A stretch of 64,000 nt of DNA, taken from Ferruginibacter sp. (GTDB lineage: Bacteria; Bacteroidota; Bacteroidia; Chitinophagales; Chitinophagaceae). Below are positions 1 to 8,800 of this stretch, piece by piece (position 1 is the first letter of the stretch; each line of letters begins with the position of its first letter). The notes under the pieces are model-generated. The model made no database searches, was not told the origin of the DNA, and saw nothing but the letters and a program-made list of their open reading frames with translations. A program made the position numbers and the translations under genes. The stretch is taken from positions 1-64,000 of the forward strand of contig JAURKC010000030.1 of assembly GCA_030831945.1 (NCBI GenBank), written 5' to 3'.

Positions 1-39
1 CCAAGCTATAGGTGGCGAGTTCGAGCCTCGTCTTCCGCT
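1..39 (+). tRNA. tRNA-Gly(GCC), 3' part only
   Basis: The window opens inside the anticodon loop of a tRNA. The T arm is intact (stem GCGAG 15-19, loop TTCGAGC, stem CTCGT 27-31 with one G-U pair), followed by the acceptor strand CTTCCGC (32-38) and discriminator T39. The remaining bases match the 3' half of bacterial tRNA-Gly(GCC) closely. The 5' half lies outside the window, so the anticodon is inferred from the residual CC and from similarity. CCA is not encoded. Confidence 0.85.
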
Positions 40-45
40 CTTAGA

Positions 46-59
46 TTACCTTCGGGTAA
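46..59 (+). other. UUCG-tetraloop hairpin between two tRNAs
   Basis: TTACC-TTCG-GGTAA is a perfect 5-bp stem closed by a C-G pair on a UUCG tetraloop, placed between tRNA-Gly and tRNA-Thr. No T-run follows, so it is probably a spacer structure of the polycistronic tRNA precursor rather than a terminator. Confidence 0.5.
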
Positions 60-68
60 AGGGTTTAA

Positions 69-140
69 GCCTTTGTAGCTCAGGGGTAGAGCACTTCCTT
101 GGTAGGGAAGAGGTCGTGAGTTCGATTCTCACCAACGGCT
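69..140 (+). tRNA. tRNA-Thr(GGT)
   Basis: A full cloverleaf can be drawn: acceptor GCCTTTG (69-75) with CAACGGC (133-139), D stem GCTC/GAGC, anticodon stem CTTCC/GGAAG around loop TTGGTAG (anticodon GGT), T stem GTGAG/CTCAC, discriminator T140. Pair 4 of the acceptor is a T-C mismatch (72 and 136). CCA is not encoded. The gene sits upstream of tuf, the usual Bacteroidota arrangement, and probably shares its transcript. Confidence 0.93.
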
Positions 141-242
141 CTAAAAATTAATTGATTAATTAATTCTTTATAAATATAAAAGTCTATGGTTACAGACGCT
201 AAACGAAAACCAATTTTCAAAACAAATATTAAAAAATAAACA

Positions 243-1430
243 ATGGCAAAAGAATCTTTCAAGAGGGATAAACCCCACTTAAATGTTGGTACTATCGGTC
301 ACGTAGATCATGGTAAAACAACACTAACAGCCGCTATAACCGATGTTTTGTCAAAAAGAGGTTTAGCGGAGAAAAAAAACTATGACGATATTGATGGTGC
401 TCCAGAAGAAAAAGAAAGGGGTATCACAATCAATACAGCACACGTTGAGTATGCTACAGACACTCGTCACTATGCTCACGTGGATTGTCCAGGTCACGCC
501 GATTATGTGAAAAACATGATTACCGGTGCTGCTCAAATGGACGGTGCTATCTTGGTAGTTGCTGCTACAGATGGTCCAATGCCACAAACTAAAGAACACA
601 TTTTGTTGGCTCGCCAGGTAGGTGTACCTCAAATTGTTGTTTTCATGAACAAAGTAGATCTAGTAGATGATCCAGAATTATTGGAATTAGTTGAAATGGA
701 AATTCGTGAGTTGTTAACTTCTTACGGTTTTGATGGAGATAACACACCAATTATTCAAGGTTCTGCAACTGGAGCTTTGGCTGGTGAAGAAAAATGGGTT
801 GCTAAAATCAATGAATTGATGGATGCAGTTGATAGCTATATTCCTTTACCTCCAAGATTAGTTGATTTACCTTTCTTGATGAGTGTTGAGGACGTATTCT
901 CTATCACTGGTCGTGGAACTGTTGCAACTGGTCGTATCGAAAGAGGTCGTATTAAAGTAGGTGAAGCAATCGAAATCGTTGGATTAATGGAAAAACCTTT
1001 GAACTCTGTTTGTACAGGTGTTGAAATGTTTAAGAAATTATTGGACGAAGGAGAAGCTGGAGATAATGCAGGTTTATTATTACGTGGTATTGAAAAAACC
1101 CAAATCCGTCGTGGTATGGTTCTTTGCAAACCAGGTTCTATTACTCCTCATACTGAATTCAAAGGTGAAGTTTACGTATTAAGCAAAGAAGAAGGTGGTC
1201 GTCATACTCCTTTCTTTAACAAATACCGTCCTCAGTTTTATTTCCGTACTACCGATGTAACTGGTGAAGTTACCTTGAATGCAGGAACTGAAATGGTGAT
1301 GCCTGGTGATAACACTTCTTTAAATGTGGTGTTAATTCAACCAATCGCTATGGAAAAAGGTTTGAAATTTGCGATTCGTGAAGGTGGCCGTACCGTAGGT
1401 GCTGGTCAAGTTACCGAAATTGTAAAATAA
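243..1430 (+). CDS. tuf: Elongation factor Tu
   Basis: EF-Tu is the GTPase that delivers aminoacyl-tRNA to the ribosomal A site in the cytoplasm. At 395 aa it has the normal length. The G-domain motifs are visible: the P loop GHVDHGKT (19-26), DCPGH (81-85) and NKVD (136-139), followed by the two beta-barrel domains. The ATG follows an A-rich leader with no clear Shine-Dalgarno, as usual in Bacteroidota. It lies between tRNA-Thr and tRNA-Trp, so it is very likely cotranscribed with tRNAs; no separate promoter was found in the 102-nt spacer. Identification is secure. Confidence 0.99.
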   Translation: MAKESFKRDKPHLNVGTIGHVDHGKTTLTAAITDVLSKRGLAEKKNYDDIDGAPEEKERGITINTAHVEYATDTRHYAHVDCPGHADYVKNMITGAAQMDGAILVVAATDGPMPQTKEHILLARQVGVPQIVVFMNKVDLVDDPELLELVEMEIRELLTSYGFDGDNTPIIQGSATGALAGEEKWVAKINELMDAVDSYIPLPPRLVDLPFLMSVEDVFSITGRGTVATGRIERGRIKVGEAIEIVGLMEKPLNSVCTGVEMFKKLLDEGEAGDNAGLLLRGIEKTQIRRGMVLCKPGSITPHTEFKGEVYVLSKEEGGRHTPFFNKYRPQFYFRTTDVTGEVTLNAGTEMVMPGDNTSLNVVLIQPIAMEKGLKFAIREGGRTVGAGQVTEIVK

Positions 1431-1452
1431 GATAACATTAGTATCTTTGATA

Positions 1453-1491
1453 GAATTAGCTAATTAGCAAAATTTGCTAATTAGCTAATTC
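1453..1491 (+). repeat. 19-bp perfect inverted repeat between tuf and tRNA-Trp
   Basis: The arms (1453-1471 and 1473-1491) are perfectly complementary around one central base and are built from overlapping AATTAGC/GCTAATT units with a period of about 7 nt. There is no T-run after it, and tRNA-Trp starts 7 nt downstream, so a simple intrinsic terminator is unlikely. It may be a processing or attenuating structure between tuf mRNA and the tRNA, or a member of a dispersed intergenic palindrome family. Confidence 0.8.
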
Positions 1492-1497
1492 GTTTAT

Positions 1498-1568
1498 ACG
1501 GACATGGTGCAACGGTAGCATACGGGTCTCCAAAACCTTTGATCTTGGTTCGAATCCTAGTGTCCGTG
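1498..1568 (+). tRNA. tRNA-Trp(CCA)
   Basis: The acceptor ACGGACA (1498-1504) pairs perfectly with TGTCCGT (1561-1567), with discriminator G1568. D stem GTGC/GCAT, anticodon loop CTCCAAA with anticodon CCA (1530-1532), T loop TTCGAAT. The anticodon stem CGGGT/ACCTT has a C-T mismatch at its base plus a G-U, and the T stem CTTGG/CCTAG has a central T-T mismatch. Placement between tuf and secE is the conserved position for tRNA-Trp. It is presumably functional despite the weak stems. Confidence 0.93.
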
Positions 1569-1649
1569 CTGATTACTGTGACAATAAATGCAATCATAAG
1601 ATTGATTTAATTTTATAGTAGATTTTTAATAATTTTTCAAATTAGAATA

Positions 1650-1844
1650 ATGAATAAACTGACAGCTTATATAAAAGACTCTTACGAAGAGTTGGTTGAG
1701 AAAGTAACCTGGCCTAGTTGGGAGCTTTTACAGCAATCTACCATGATTGTGTTGGGTGCTACTATTTTCATTACCGCCATTGTTGGTATTATGGATTTTA
1801 TAGCTAATGGGTCTTTAAAATTTATTTACTCTTTGTTTAAGTAA
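1650..1844 (+). CDS. secE: Preprotein translocase subunit SecE
   Basis: SecE is the small essential clamp subunit of the SecYEG channel in the inner membrane. The 64-aa protein has the conserved amphipathic stretch around residues 12-24 containing the EELVEKVTWPSW motif, then a single transmembrane helix (about 32-52). This is the short single-helix form typical outside enterobacteria. It follows tRNA-Trp by about 80 nt and ends 7 nt before nusG, so the two are cotranscribed. Confidence 0.97.
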   Translation: MNKLTAYIKDSYEELVEKVTWPSWELLQQSTMIVLGATIFITAIVGIMDFIANGSLKFIYSLFK

Positions 1845-1851
1845 TATTATC

Positions 1852-2436
1852 ATGGAAGAAACTTCAGTACTTGAAAAGGAAAATAAATGGTACGTACTCC
1901 GTGTTGTAAGCGGTAAGGAACGTAAAATCAAGGAATATCTTGATAAGGACATCATTCGTAATGGATGGTCAGAAATTATTAAGCAAATCTTTTTACCTGT
2001 TGAGAAAGTATACAAAGTACAAGCTGGTAAAAAAGTGATGCGCGAAAGAAATTTTTATCCTGGTTATGTGATGATAGAAGTGGCGGATAAAAAGCTGAAT
2101 GATGATATGGTTCAGCACATTAGCAATATTAGCAATGTCATGCATTTTTTAACCGATGGAAAGGGAAGTAAGGGAAACATTATTTCTCTAAGGAAATCGG
2201 AAGTAAATAAAATGTTGGGTAAGGTAGATGAGTTAGGAGAGGGTGGAGGAATGGTGATGAGTGAACCATTCATCATTGGTGAGACGATTAAGATAATTGA
2301 TGGTCCATTTAATGACTTTAATGGTATGGTGGAAGAAGTGAATGACGAGAAAAAGAAATTGAAAGTACAAGTAAAGATATTTGGCAGGGCTACCCCAGTA
2401 GAACTAAATTACATGCAGGTAGAAAAAATAGCCTAA
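1852..2436 (+). CDS. nusG: Transcription termination/antitermination factor NusG
   Basis: NusG binds the RNA polymerase clamp and couples transcription to translation and Rho. The 194-aa protein has the N-terminal NGN domain (about 12-110, starting KWYVLRVVSGKERK) and a C-terminal KOW domain (about 138-192, with IDGPFNDFNGMVEEV). Length is normal for Bacteroidota. It starts 7 nt after secE and is followed by a hairpin terminator, so the tuf-secE-nusG transcript appears to end here instead of continuing into rplK. Confidence 0.98.
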   Translation: MEETSVLEKENKWYVLRVVSGKERKIKEYLDKDIIRNGWSEIIKQIFLPVEKVYKVQAGKKVMRERNFYPGYVMIEVADKKLNDDMVQHISNISNVMHFLTDGKGSKGNIISLRKSEVNKMLGKVDELGEGGGMVMSEPFIIGETIKIIDGPFNDFNGMVEEVNDEKKKLKVQVKIFGRATPVELNYMQVEKIA

Positions 2437-2443
2437 CCTTCTT

Positions 2444-2471
2444 AAAAGCCACTTTTTGTGGCTTTTTTTTT
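2444..2471 (+). terminator. Intrinsic terminator after nusG
   Basis: AAAAGCCAC (2444-2452), a five-T loop, and GTGGCTTTT form a strong stem followed by an uninterrupted T-run. It begins 8 nt after the nusG stop codon. The next gene starts only 18 nt later, so that gene depends on read-through or on a promoter overlapping this site. Confidence 0.9.
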
Positions 2472-2488
2472 GTTTAAATAAATTAAGT

Positions 2489-2956
2489 ATGAAAAAGCTA
2501 TTATTATTTATTCCAATCTTTTTGTTATTCATTTCAGTGATGGCTCAGCCGCCTGTTGGTCCTGCAGATAAGGGAATGGTATTCGGAGAAAAAACCACTT
2601 TTGATGGAGCTGTAAATGCGGATGACTTAACTGCTCTTTTAACCAATAAATCTACTGTAGAGGTAAAAGTAAAGGGAAAAGTGGTAGACGTATGTAAAGC
2701 AGAAGGATGCTGGTTGAAAATGCAAACTTCAGGTGGGCCGATGATGATCAAAATGAAAGATCATGCTTTTTTAGTTCCTTTGATAATGAATGGTAAAACA
2801 ATCGTTGCGCAAGGGCTGGCTACCTTTAAGGAAACATCTGTCGATATGCTTAAGCATTATGCCGAAGACGCTGGGAAAACTAAAGAGGAGATCGCAAAAA
2901 TAAAGGAACCTAAAAAAGAAATTTCTATGCTGGCCAATGGCATTCTGGTATTGTAG
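2489..2956 (+). CDS. Secreted DUF4920 family protein
   Basis: The ATG at 2489 is preferred because it begins a clear signal peptide (MKKLLLFIPIFLLFISVMAQ, cleavage near residue 19-21); an in-frame upstream ATG lies inside the nusG terminator. The 155-aa product matches the DUF4920 pattern, with conserved Cys residues in DVCKAEGCWLKM (a CxxxGCW motif), suggesting a small OB-like periplasmic domain that may bind a metal or form a disulfide. No function is established. It stands alone between two terminators, in a position where Bacteroidota usually run nusG straight into rplK, so it looks like an insertion into the ribosomal cluster. Confidence 0.85.
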   Translation: MKKLLLFIPIFLLFISVMAQPPVGPADKGMVFGEKTTFDGAVNADDLTALLTNKSTVEVKVKGKVVDVCKAEGCWLKMQTSGGPMMIKMKDHAFLVPLIMNGKTIVAQGLATFKETSVDMLKHYAEDAGKTKEEIAKIKEPKKEISMLANGILVL

Positions 2957-2973
2957 TCTATAGCTTGATGTAG

Positions 2974-3013
2974 ACCATAAAAAAATCCCGGCAAGTCGGG
3001 ATTTTTTTATGGT
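2974..3013. terminator. Terminator hairpin between DUF4920 gene and rplK
   Basis: A 17-bp perfect stem (2974-2990 with 2997-3013) carries CCCG/CGGG at its tip and seven A/T pairs below, so it can act as a terminator in either direction. It closes the DUF4920 transcript just before the rplK promoter. Confidence 0.9.
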
Positions 3014-3040
3014 AAAAGTGTTTTTTTAGAAATAATACAT

Positions 3041-3048
3041 TACCTTTG
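3041..3048 (+). promoter_or_regulatory. Promoter -7 element for rplKAJL
   Basis: TACCTTTG matches the Bacteroidota primary sigma -7 consensus TAnnTTTG. It lies directly after the terminator and about 85 nt before rplK. A -33 TTTG is not clear; the expected region is a T-run. The element followed by GCC is repeated at rpoB, supporting it as real. Confidence 0.75.
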
Positions 3049-3088
3049 CCGCCCCAAATAGTTCTTATAGGAATTTATTGAATTGGGA

Positions 3089-3108
3089 GTGTCGATCATT
3101 ATCGGCAC
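3089..3108 (+). promoter_or_regulatory. Leader hairpin upstream of rplK
   Basis: GTGTCGAT (3089-3096), loop CATT, ATCGGCAC (3101-3108) forms an 8-bp stem with one G-U in the rplK 5' leader. In many bacteria the L11-L1 leader carries an L1-binding site, and this is the only stable structure seen in the leader. Assignment as an L1 site is inference; the hairpin itself is direct observation. Confidence 0.4.
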
Positions 3109-3132
3109 GTTATCACCAAAAAAAATTATTAC

Positions 3133-3576
3133 ATGGCAAAAGAAATTTCCGGCTATGTCAAGCTCCAATGTAAAGGAGGACAAGCTAATCCGGCACCCCC
3201 AATCGGACCTGCATTAGGTTCTAAAGGTGTAAACATCATGGAGTTCTGCAAACAATTTAATGCAAGAACACAGGATAAACCAGGGAAGGTACTTCCCGTT
3301 CTTATCACCGTATTCGCTGATAAGTCTTTCGAATTTATTATTAAAACTCCGCCAGCAGCTATCCAATTAATGGATGCAGCTAAAATTACCAGTGGTAGTA
3401 AAGAACCTAACCGCGTAAAAGTGGGTAAAGTTACCTGGGCACAAGTAGAAGAAATCGCTAAGGATAAAATGGCGGATTTAAATGCTTTTACTTTAAAAAG
3501 TGCAATGAGTATGGTAGCGGGAACTGCACGTAGTATGGGTTTAACCGTTGACGGAAAAGCTCCTTGGGAAAATTAA
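3133..3576 (+). CDS. rplK: 50S ribosomal protein L11
   Basis: L11 forms the GTPase-associated stalk base with 23S rRNA. The 147-aa protein has the normal length, with the Pro-rich N-terminal domain ([19 protein letters not shown], about 17-35) that is the thiopeptide site, and the C-terminal rRNA-binding domain. First gene of rplK-rplA-rplJ-rplL, downstream of a TAnnTTTG promoter and a short structured leader. It ends 26 nt before rplA. Confidence 0.99.
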   Translation: MAKEISGYVKLQCKGGQANPAPPIGPALGSKGVNIMEFCKQFNARTQDKPGKVLPVLITVFADKSFEFIIKTPPAAIQLMDAAKITSGSKEPNRVKVGKVTWAQVEEIAKDKMADLNAFTLKSAMSMVAGTARSMGLTVDGKAPWEN

Positions 3577-3602
3577 TTATCAACCACAAAATATTTTAGA
3601 AA

Positions 3603-4292
3603 ATGATTACTAAAAAAAGAAAATTAGCAAACGCTAAGGTTGATATTAATAAAGCTTATACTTTAAAAGAAGCTTGTGCCTTAGTGAAAGAAATTAATAC
3701 AACAAAATTCGACAGTTCAGTTGATTTGCATATCAAATTAGGAGTAGATCCAAAAAAAGCTGACCAAGCTATTCGTGGTACGGTTTCATTACCACACGGA
3801 ACTGGTAAAACTAAAAAGGTATTAGTACTTTGTACACCTGATAAAGAAGAAGCTGCTAGAGCGGCGGGTGCAGATTTTGTTGGTCTAGATGAATTTATTA
3901 CAAAAATCGAAGCTGGATGGACAGAGGTAGATGTGATCATCGCTACACCTTCTGTAATGCCTAAAATTGGTAAATTGGGTAAAGTGCTAGGACCACGTAA
4001 CTTAATGCCGAATCCTAAAACAGGAACGGTTACTAATGATGTTGCCAATGCTGTAAATGAAGTAAAGGGTGGTAAAATCGCTTTTAAAGTAGATAAAGTG
4101 GGTATCGTTCACGCTTCAATTGGAAGGGTAAGTTTTGGTGCTGATAAAATTGCTGAAAATAGTTTAGAATTGATTAGCGCTATCGTAAAACTTAAACCAT
4201 CCTCTTCTAAGGGAACTTACCTAAAAGGAGTTAGTATGGCAAGCACCATGAGTCCGGGTATTTTAATTGATACTAAATCGGTTCAAAATTAA
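3603..4292 (+). CDS. rplA: 50S ribosomal protein L1
   Basis: L1 forms the mobile L1 stalk that handles tRNA exit and in many bacteria represses its own operon. The 229-aa protein is full length, with the conserved stretch [20 protein letters not shown] (about 120-139) followed by KTGTVTNDV. It lies between rplK and rplJ with short spacers, consistent with one transcript. Confidence 0.99.
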   Translation: MITKKRKLANAKVDINKAYTLKEACALVKEINTTKFDSSVDLHIKLGVDPKKADQAIRGTVSLPHGTGKTKKVLVLCTPDKEEAARAAGADFVGLDEFITKIEAGWTEVDVIIATPSVMPKIGKLGKVLGPRNLMPNPKTGTVTNDVANAVNEVKGGKIAFKVDKVGIVHASIGRVSFGADKIAENSLELISAIVKLKPSSSKGTYLKGVSMASTMSPGILIDTKSVQN

Positions 4293-4337
4293 TTACGGTA
4301 AAAGCAATATTGAAAGCTTTTACATAAAATATTTGTT

Positions 4338-4943
4338 ATGACAAAACAGGAAAAAAACGACGTAATAGAAGTGTTGAAAGGGAAATTTTCTCAATACAAT
4401 AATTTCTATATTACCGATACAGAAAGTTTAACCGTTGCTCAGGTAACCACCCTGCGTAGCCATTGCTTTGATAAGCAAGTTGAAATGAGGGTGGCTAAAA
4501 ATACCCTTATCCGTAAAGCATTAGAAAGTCTTGATGCTGAAAAGTATTCAGGCGTGTATGATTCTTTGCATAATGTTACCGCTTTATTATTCAGCGAAAA
4601 CCCTAAAGATCCTGCTATGATTTTAAGTAGCTTTAGGAAAGAAAGCAAAGGTGAAAAACCTGAATTAAAAGCAGCATTTATTAATGGGGATGTTTTTGTG
4701 GGTGACAATCAGTTGATTGCGCTTACCAAAATCAAAACTAAAAATGAATTAATTGGTGAAGTAATTGGCTTATTGCAAGCTCCAATTCAACGTGTATTGG
4801 GTGCTTTACAAAATAAAGATGCGGCAGCTGAAAACGTTGCAGCACCTGCTCCAGTTGCAGAGGTTGCGGTTGAAACAGCAGCAGCTCCAGTTGAGGAGGT
4901 TGCTCCAGCGGCTCCAGAAGCAGCAGCTCCAGCAGCAGAATAG
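4338..4943 (+). CDS. rplJ: 50S ribosomal protein L10 with Ala/Pro/Glu tail
   Basis: L10 anchors the L7/L12 dimers to the ribosome. Residues 1 to about 165 form the standard rRNA-binding domain and the L12-binding helix (EVIGLLQAPIQRVLGALQNK, about 140-160). At 201 aa it is longer than the usual 165-175 because of a roughly 35-residue low-complexity tail of Ala, Pro, Val and Glu encoded by repetitive GCAGCAGCTCCAG-like DNA (4830-4940). The tail resembles the flexible hinge of L12 in composition. The frame stays open to a clean stop, so it is genuine coding sequence. Confidence 0.97.
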   Translation: MTKQEKNDVIEVLKGKFSQYNNFYITDTESLTVAQVTTLRSHCFDKQVEMRVAKNTLIRKALESLDAEKYSGVYDSLHNVTALLFSENPKDPAMILSSFRKESKGEKPELKAAFINGDVFVGDNQLIALTKIKTKNELIGEVIGLLQAPIQRVLGALQNKDAAAENVAAPAPVAEVAVETAAAPVEEVAPAAPEAAAPAAE

Positions 4944-4956
4944 TTTTTCAATGAAA

Positions 4957-5061
4957 ATACACTTTGGTGTATCGAATGATATTACCCTGGCCGGATGGGA
5001 ATTAAAAGGCAAAAAACAATTTTTTTAAATCTCCGCCGGAGTATAAAACAATGAAGGCGGA
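4957..5061 (+). promoter_or_regulatory. Structured rplJ-rplL spacer
   Basis: The 133-nt spacer is long for this operon and contains two hairpins: ATACAC-TTTG-GTGTAT (4957-4972, perfect 6 bp) and TCCGCC (5032-5037) with GGCGGA (5056-5061), followed by an A/T run that leads into the rplL start. They may set the L12:L10 ratio by processing or by controlling translation; this is inference. Confidence 0.4.
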
Positions 5062-5076
5062 AAAAATTTATTTATT

Positions 5077-5451
5077 ATGGCAGACGTAAAAAAATTAGCT
5101 GAAAGTCTAGTAGGCTTAACAGTAAAAGAAGTACAAGAATTAGCAGAGTTTTTAAAATCAGAGTACGGTATCGAACCTGCTGCAGCTGCAGTAGTAGTAA
5201 GTGCTGGCGGTGGTGGAGAAGCTGCTGCTGCTGAAGAAAAAACATCTTTCAATGTAATTTTGAAAAATGCTGGTGCTAACAAATTAGCGATCGTTAAAAT
5301 CGTTAAAGAATTAACAGGATTAGGATTGAAAGAAGCTAAAGATTTAGTTGACGGCGCTCCAAAACCAGTTAAAGAAGGAGTTGATAAAGCAACTGCAGAC
5401 GAATTAAAAACTAAGTTAACTGAAGCAGGTGCTGAAGTTGAAATAGCATAA
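5077..5451 (+). CDS. rplL: 50S ribosomal protein L7/L12
   Basis: L7/L12 is the acidic multicopy stalk protein that recruits translation factors. The 124-aa protein has the N-terminal dimerisation/L10-binding helices (about 1-32), a short Ala/Gly-rich hinge (about 35-52) and the C-terminal factor-binding domain beginning [20 protein letters not shown]. Normal length. It is the last gene of the rplKAJL transcript, followed by a terminator. Confidence 0.99.
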   Translation: MADVKKLAESLVGLTVKEVQELAEFLKSEYGIEPAAAAVVVSAGGGGEAAAAEEKTSFNVILKNAGANKLAIVKIVKELTGLGLKEAKDLVDGAPKPVKEGVDKATADELKTKLTEAGAEVEIA

Positions 5452-5475
5452 TTTAAAAGTTAACAAAATAGCTTT

Positions 5476-5506
5476 AAAAGCCGGAGAGCAATCTTCGGCT
5501 TTTTTC
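5476..5506 (+). terminator. Intrinsic terminator after rplL
   Basis: AGCCGGAGA (5479-5487), loop GCAA, TCTTCGGCT (5492-5500) forms a 9-bp stem with one G-U, flanked by A-run and T-run. It separates the ribosomal-protein genes from rpoBC. Confidence 0.88.
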
Positions 5507-5892
5507 ATTTCAGTTAGTCTAAAAACCAACCATCTGTTTAATAGATTTTTTACCTCCAAGAAGAGTAGGGGAATCGATGTAAAATTGACTTTTTCCTAAA
5601 TAGCGCTTTATTTGGTACAAAAAAGGGGGGAAATGGACCTGAAAGAGTTAAAGTTTACCCAACTTTTTTAACTAAAAAGGGTCATTTTTAGCTATAAAAC
5701 CCGCCTTTTTCATTATTTGTCCTTTTTTTTAGCAAAAATCAAACCAAAATAGCAAAATATCAGTATAGAATTTCTATAATTAAATACTATTCCTTACCTT
5801 TGCCGTCCTTTAATTTCGGGTTAGTGGCACTCATCCTGTTTACTACTTGAAATGGAGGAACCTTCTCAGCATTAAAACGTTTTAATTACAAT
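5507..5892 (+). promoter_or_regulatory. rplL-rpoB intergenic region with rpoB promoter
   Basis: No ORF or RNA gene was recognised in this 386-nt AT-rich stretch. It holds the -7 element TACCTTTG (5795-5802), followed by GCC as at rplK. Upstream of it is a 15-nt palindrome TATAGAATTTCTATA (5764-5778) overlapping the expected -33 position. The about 80-nt leader ends in a 16-bp palindrome ATTAAAACGTTTTAAT (5871-5886) right before the start codon. The promoter call is well supported; an operator role for either palindrome is speculation. Confidence 0.65.
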
Positions 5893-8800
5893 ATGGCTGC
5901 AACAAAAACATCCGCTGCACAGCGTATCAATTTCGGAAAAATTGAATTGCTGGCGGAAACTCCCGATTTACTCGGAATCCAGATTCAATCATTTAAAGAC
6001 TACTTCCAGTTGGAAACTACGCCAGATAAGCGTAACAACGAAGGATTATTTCGCGTGTTCAAGGAAAATTTTCCTATCACCGACACAAGAAACATCTTTG
6101 TACTGGAGTTCTTAGACTATTTTGTTGATCCGCCACGCTACACTATTGATGAGTGTATTGAAAGAGGATTAACCTATGCTGTACCGTTAAAAGCAAAACT
6201 TCGTTTGAGCTGTAACGATGAAGAGCACGTAGATTTCCAAACGATTGTTCAGGATGTGTTTTTAGGAAACATTCCTTACATGACTCCAAGGGGTACTTTC
6301 GTTATCAATGGAGCTGAAAGGGTAGTTGTATCTCAATTACATCGTTCACCAGGTGTGTTCTTTGGACAATCTGTACATCCTAATGGAACAAAGATTTATT
6401 CTGCTAGAGTGATTCCTTTTAAAGGAGCTTGGATGGAATTTGCTACTGACATCAACAATGTGATGTATGCGTATATTGATCGTAAAAAGAAATTCCCTGT
6501 AACTACTTTGTTGCGTTCTATTGGCTTTGAAACCGATAAAGACATACTAGAATTATTTGGTATGGCGGATGAAGTAAAAGTGGATAAGAAAGGCTTACAA
6601 AAATATATTGGAAAAAGATTGGCTGCTCGTGTATTAAGAACATGGGTAGAAGATTTTGTTGATGAAGATACCGGTGAAGTGGTGAGTATTGAAAGGAATG
6701 AAATCGTTTTAGAACGTGATACAGTGTTGGATCAAGAAAATATTGACATGATCGTTGATATGGATGTGAAGAGTGTATTCGTTCAAAAAGAAGAAGTGAG
6801 TGGAGATTTTGCAATCATTTACAATACCTTAAATAAGGATACTTCTAATAGTGAATTAGAAGCGGTTCAACATATTTATCGTCAATTAAGAGGCGCGGAT
6901 GCTCCAGATAACGAAACAGCTCGTGGTATCATTGATAAATTATTTTTTAGTGATAAACGCTACGATTTGGGTGAAGTAGGTCGTTATAAAATTAACCGTC
7001 GTTTGGGATTAAATTTCCCTATCGAGAAAAAAGTTTTAACCAAAGATGATATCATCGCTATTATCAAAACATTGGTTCAATTGACCAATGGAAAGAGTGA
7101 AGTGGATGATATTGATCATTTAAGTAATCGTCGCGTACGTACTGTGGGCGAACAATTATATGCACAGTTTGGTGTAGGTTTAGCTCGTATGGCTCGTACT
7201 ATTCGTGAAAGAATGAATGTACGTGACAATGAAGTATTTACTCCAGTTGATTTGATTAATGCAAGAACTTTATCTTCTGTTATCAATTCATTTTTTGGTA
7301 CTTCTCAGTTATCACAATTCTTAGATCAAACCAATCCTTTAAGTGAGATCACGCATAAGCGTCGTATCTCCGCACTTGGACCAGGTGGTTTAAGTCGTGA
7401 AAGAGCTGGATTTGAAGTACGTGATGTGCATTACTCTCATTATGGCCGTCTATGTACTATTGAAACTCCAGAAGGTCCAAACATTGGATTAATTTCTACG
7501 CTTTGCGTACATGCTAAGATCAATGATATGGGCTTCATCGAAACTCCTTACCATAAAGTAACTGATGGAAGAGCGGATTTGAAAAAAATCACTTTCCTAA
7601 GTGCTGAAGAAGAAGATTTAGCTAAGATTGCCCAGGCTAATATTATAATGGATGAAAAAGGAAACTTTGTTGAAGATAGAATTAAGAGTCGCCAAACAGG
7701 TGATTTCCCAATTTTAGATAAAAATGAAGTTGAATATATGGACGTTGCACCTAACCAAATTGTTGGTTTAAGTGCTTCGATGATTCCATTCCTTGAGCAT
7801 GATGATGCTAACCGTGCCCTAATGGGATCGAATATGCAACGTCAAGCTGTTCCATTGATTCGTTTGGAATCTCCAATTGTTGGAACTGGTCTAGAAGGAA
7901 AGGCTGCTCGTGATGCAAGAATTCAGTTACATGCAGAAGGAACTGGTGTAGTTGAATATGTAGATGCTAATGAAATTCACGTTCGTTACAATAGAAGTGA
8001 AATGCAGCAGCTGGTTAGCTTTGAAGAAGATTTGAAAATCTATAAGGTTACTAAATTTATTCGTACTAACCAAGAAACCTGTATCAACTTACGTCCTGCT
8101 GTAGTTAAAGGACAGAAAGTGGTGGAAGGTGATTTCTTAACAGAAGGATATGCAACCAAAGGTGGTGAAATGGCTTTAGGTCGTAACCTAAAAGTAGCCT
8201 TCATGCCTTGGAAAGGTTACAACTTTGAAGATGCGATTGTAATTTCTGAAAAAGTTGTTAAAGAAGATTTATTTACGTCTATCCATATTAGTGAATTTGA
8301 AACTGAAGTAAGGGATACTAAATTAGGGGAAGAAGAATTAACTCCTGATATTCCAAACGTAAGTGAAGAAGCTACAAAGGATTTAGATCAAAATGGTATT
8401 ATTCGCATTGGTGCACATATTAAAGAAGGCGATATCATCATTGGTAAAATCACTCCAAAAGGTGAAAGCGATCCAACTCCAGAAGAGAAGTTGTTACGTG
8501 CCATCTTTGGTGATAAAGCAGGTGATGCAAAAGATGCTTCTTTGAAAGCTCCAAGTGGAACTGAAGGGGTAATTATCAATAAGAAATTATTCCAACGTGC
8601 CAAGAAAGATAAGAATTCTAAAGTAAGAGAAAAAGCTAGTCTTGATAAAATTGAAAAGACGCACGAGAAGAATGAAAATGATATTTTAGAATTGTTAGTT
8701 AACAAGTTAACTACTTTGTTGAAAGATAAGGCTAGTGTAGGTGTTAGCAATAATTTTGGAGAATCTTTGATCGGAAAAGGTGTGAAGTTTAACCAAAAAA

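Noticed and set aside
80..262. 60-aa minus-strand ORF overlapping tRNA-Thr
   Set aside because: Its C-terminal part is the antisense of a tRNA; not a gene.
4765..5028. Gln/Leu-rich ORF in another frame over the rplJ tail
   Set aside because: Its composition is just the repetitive Ala codons read out of frame.
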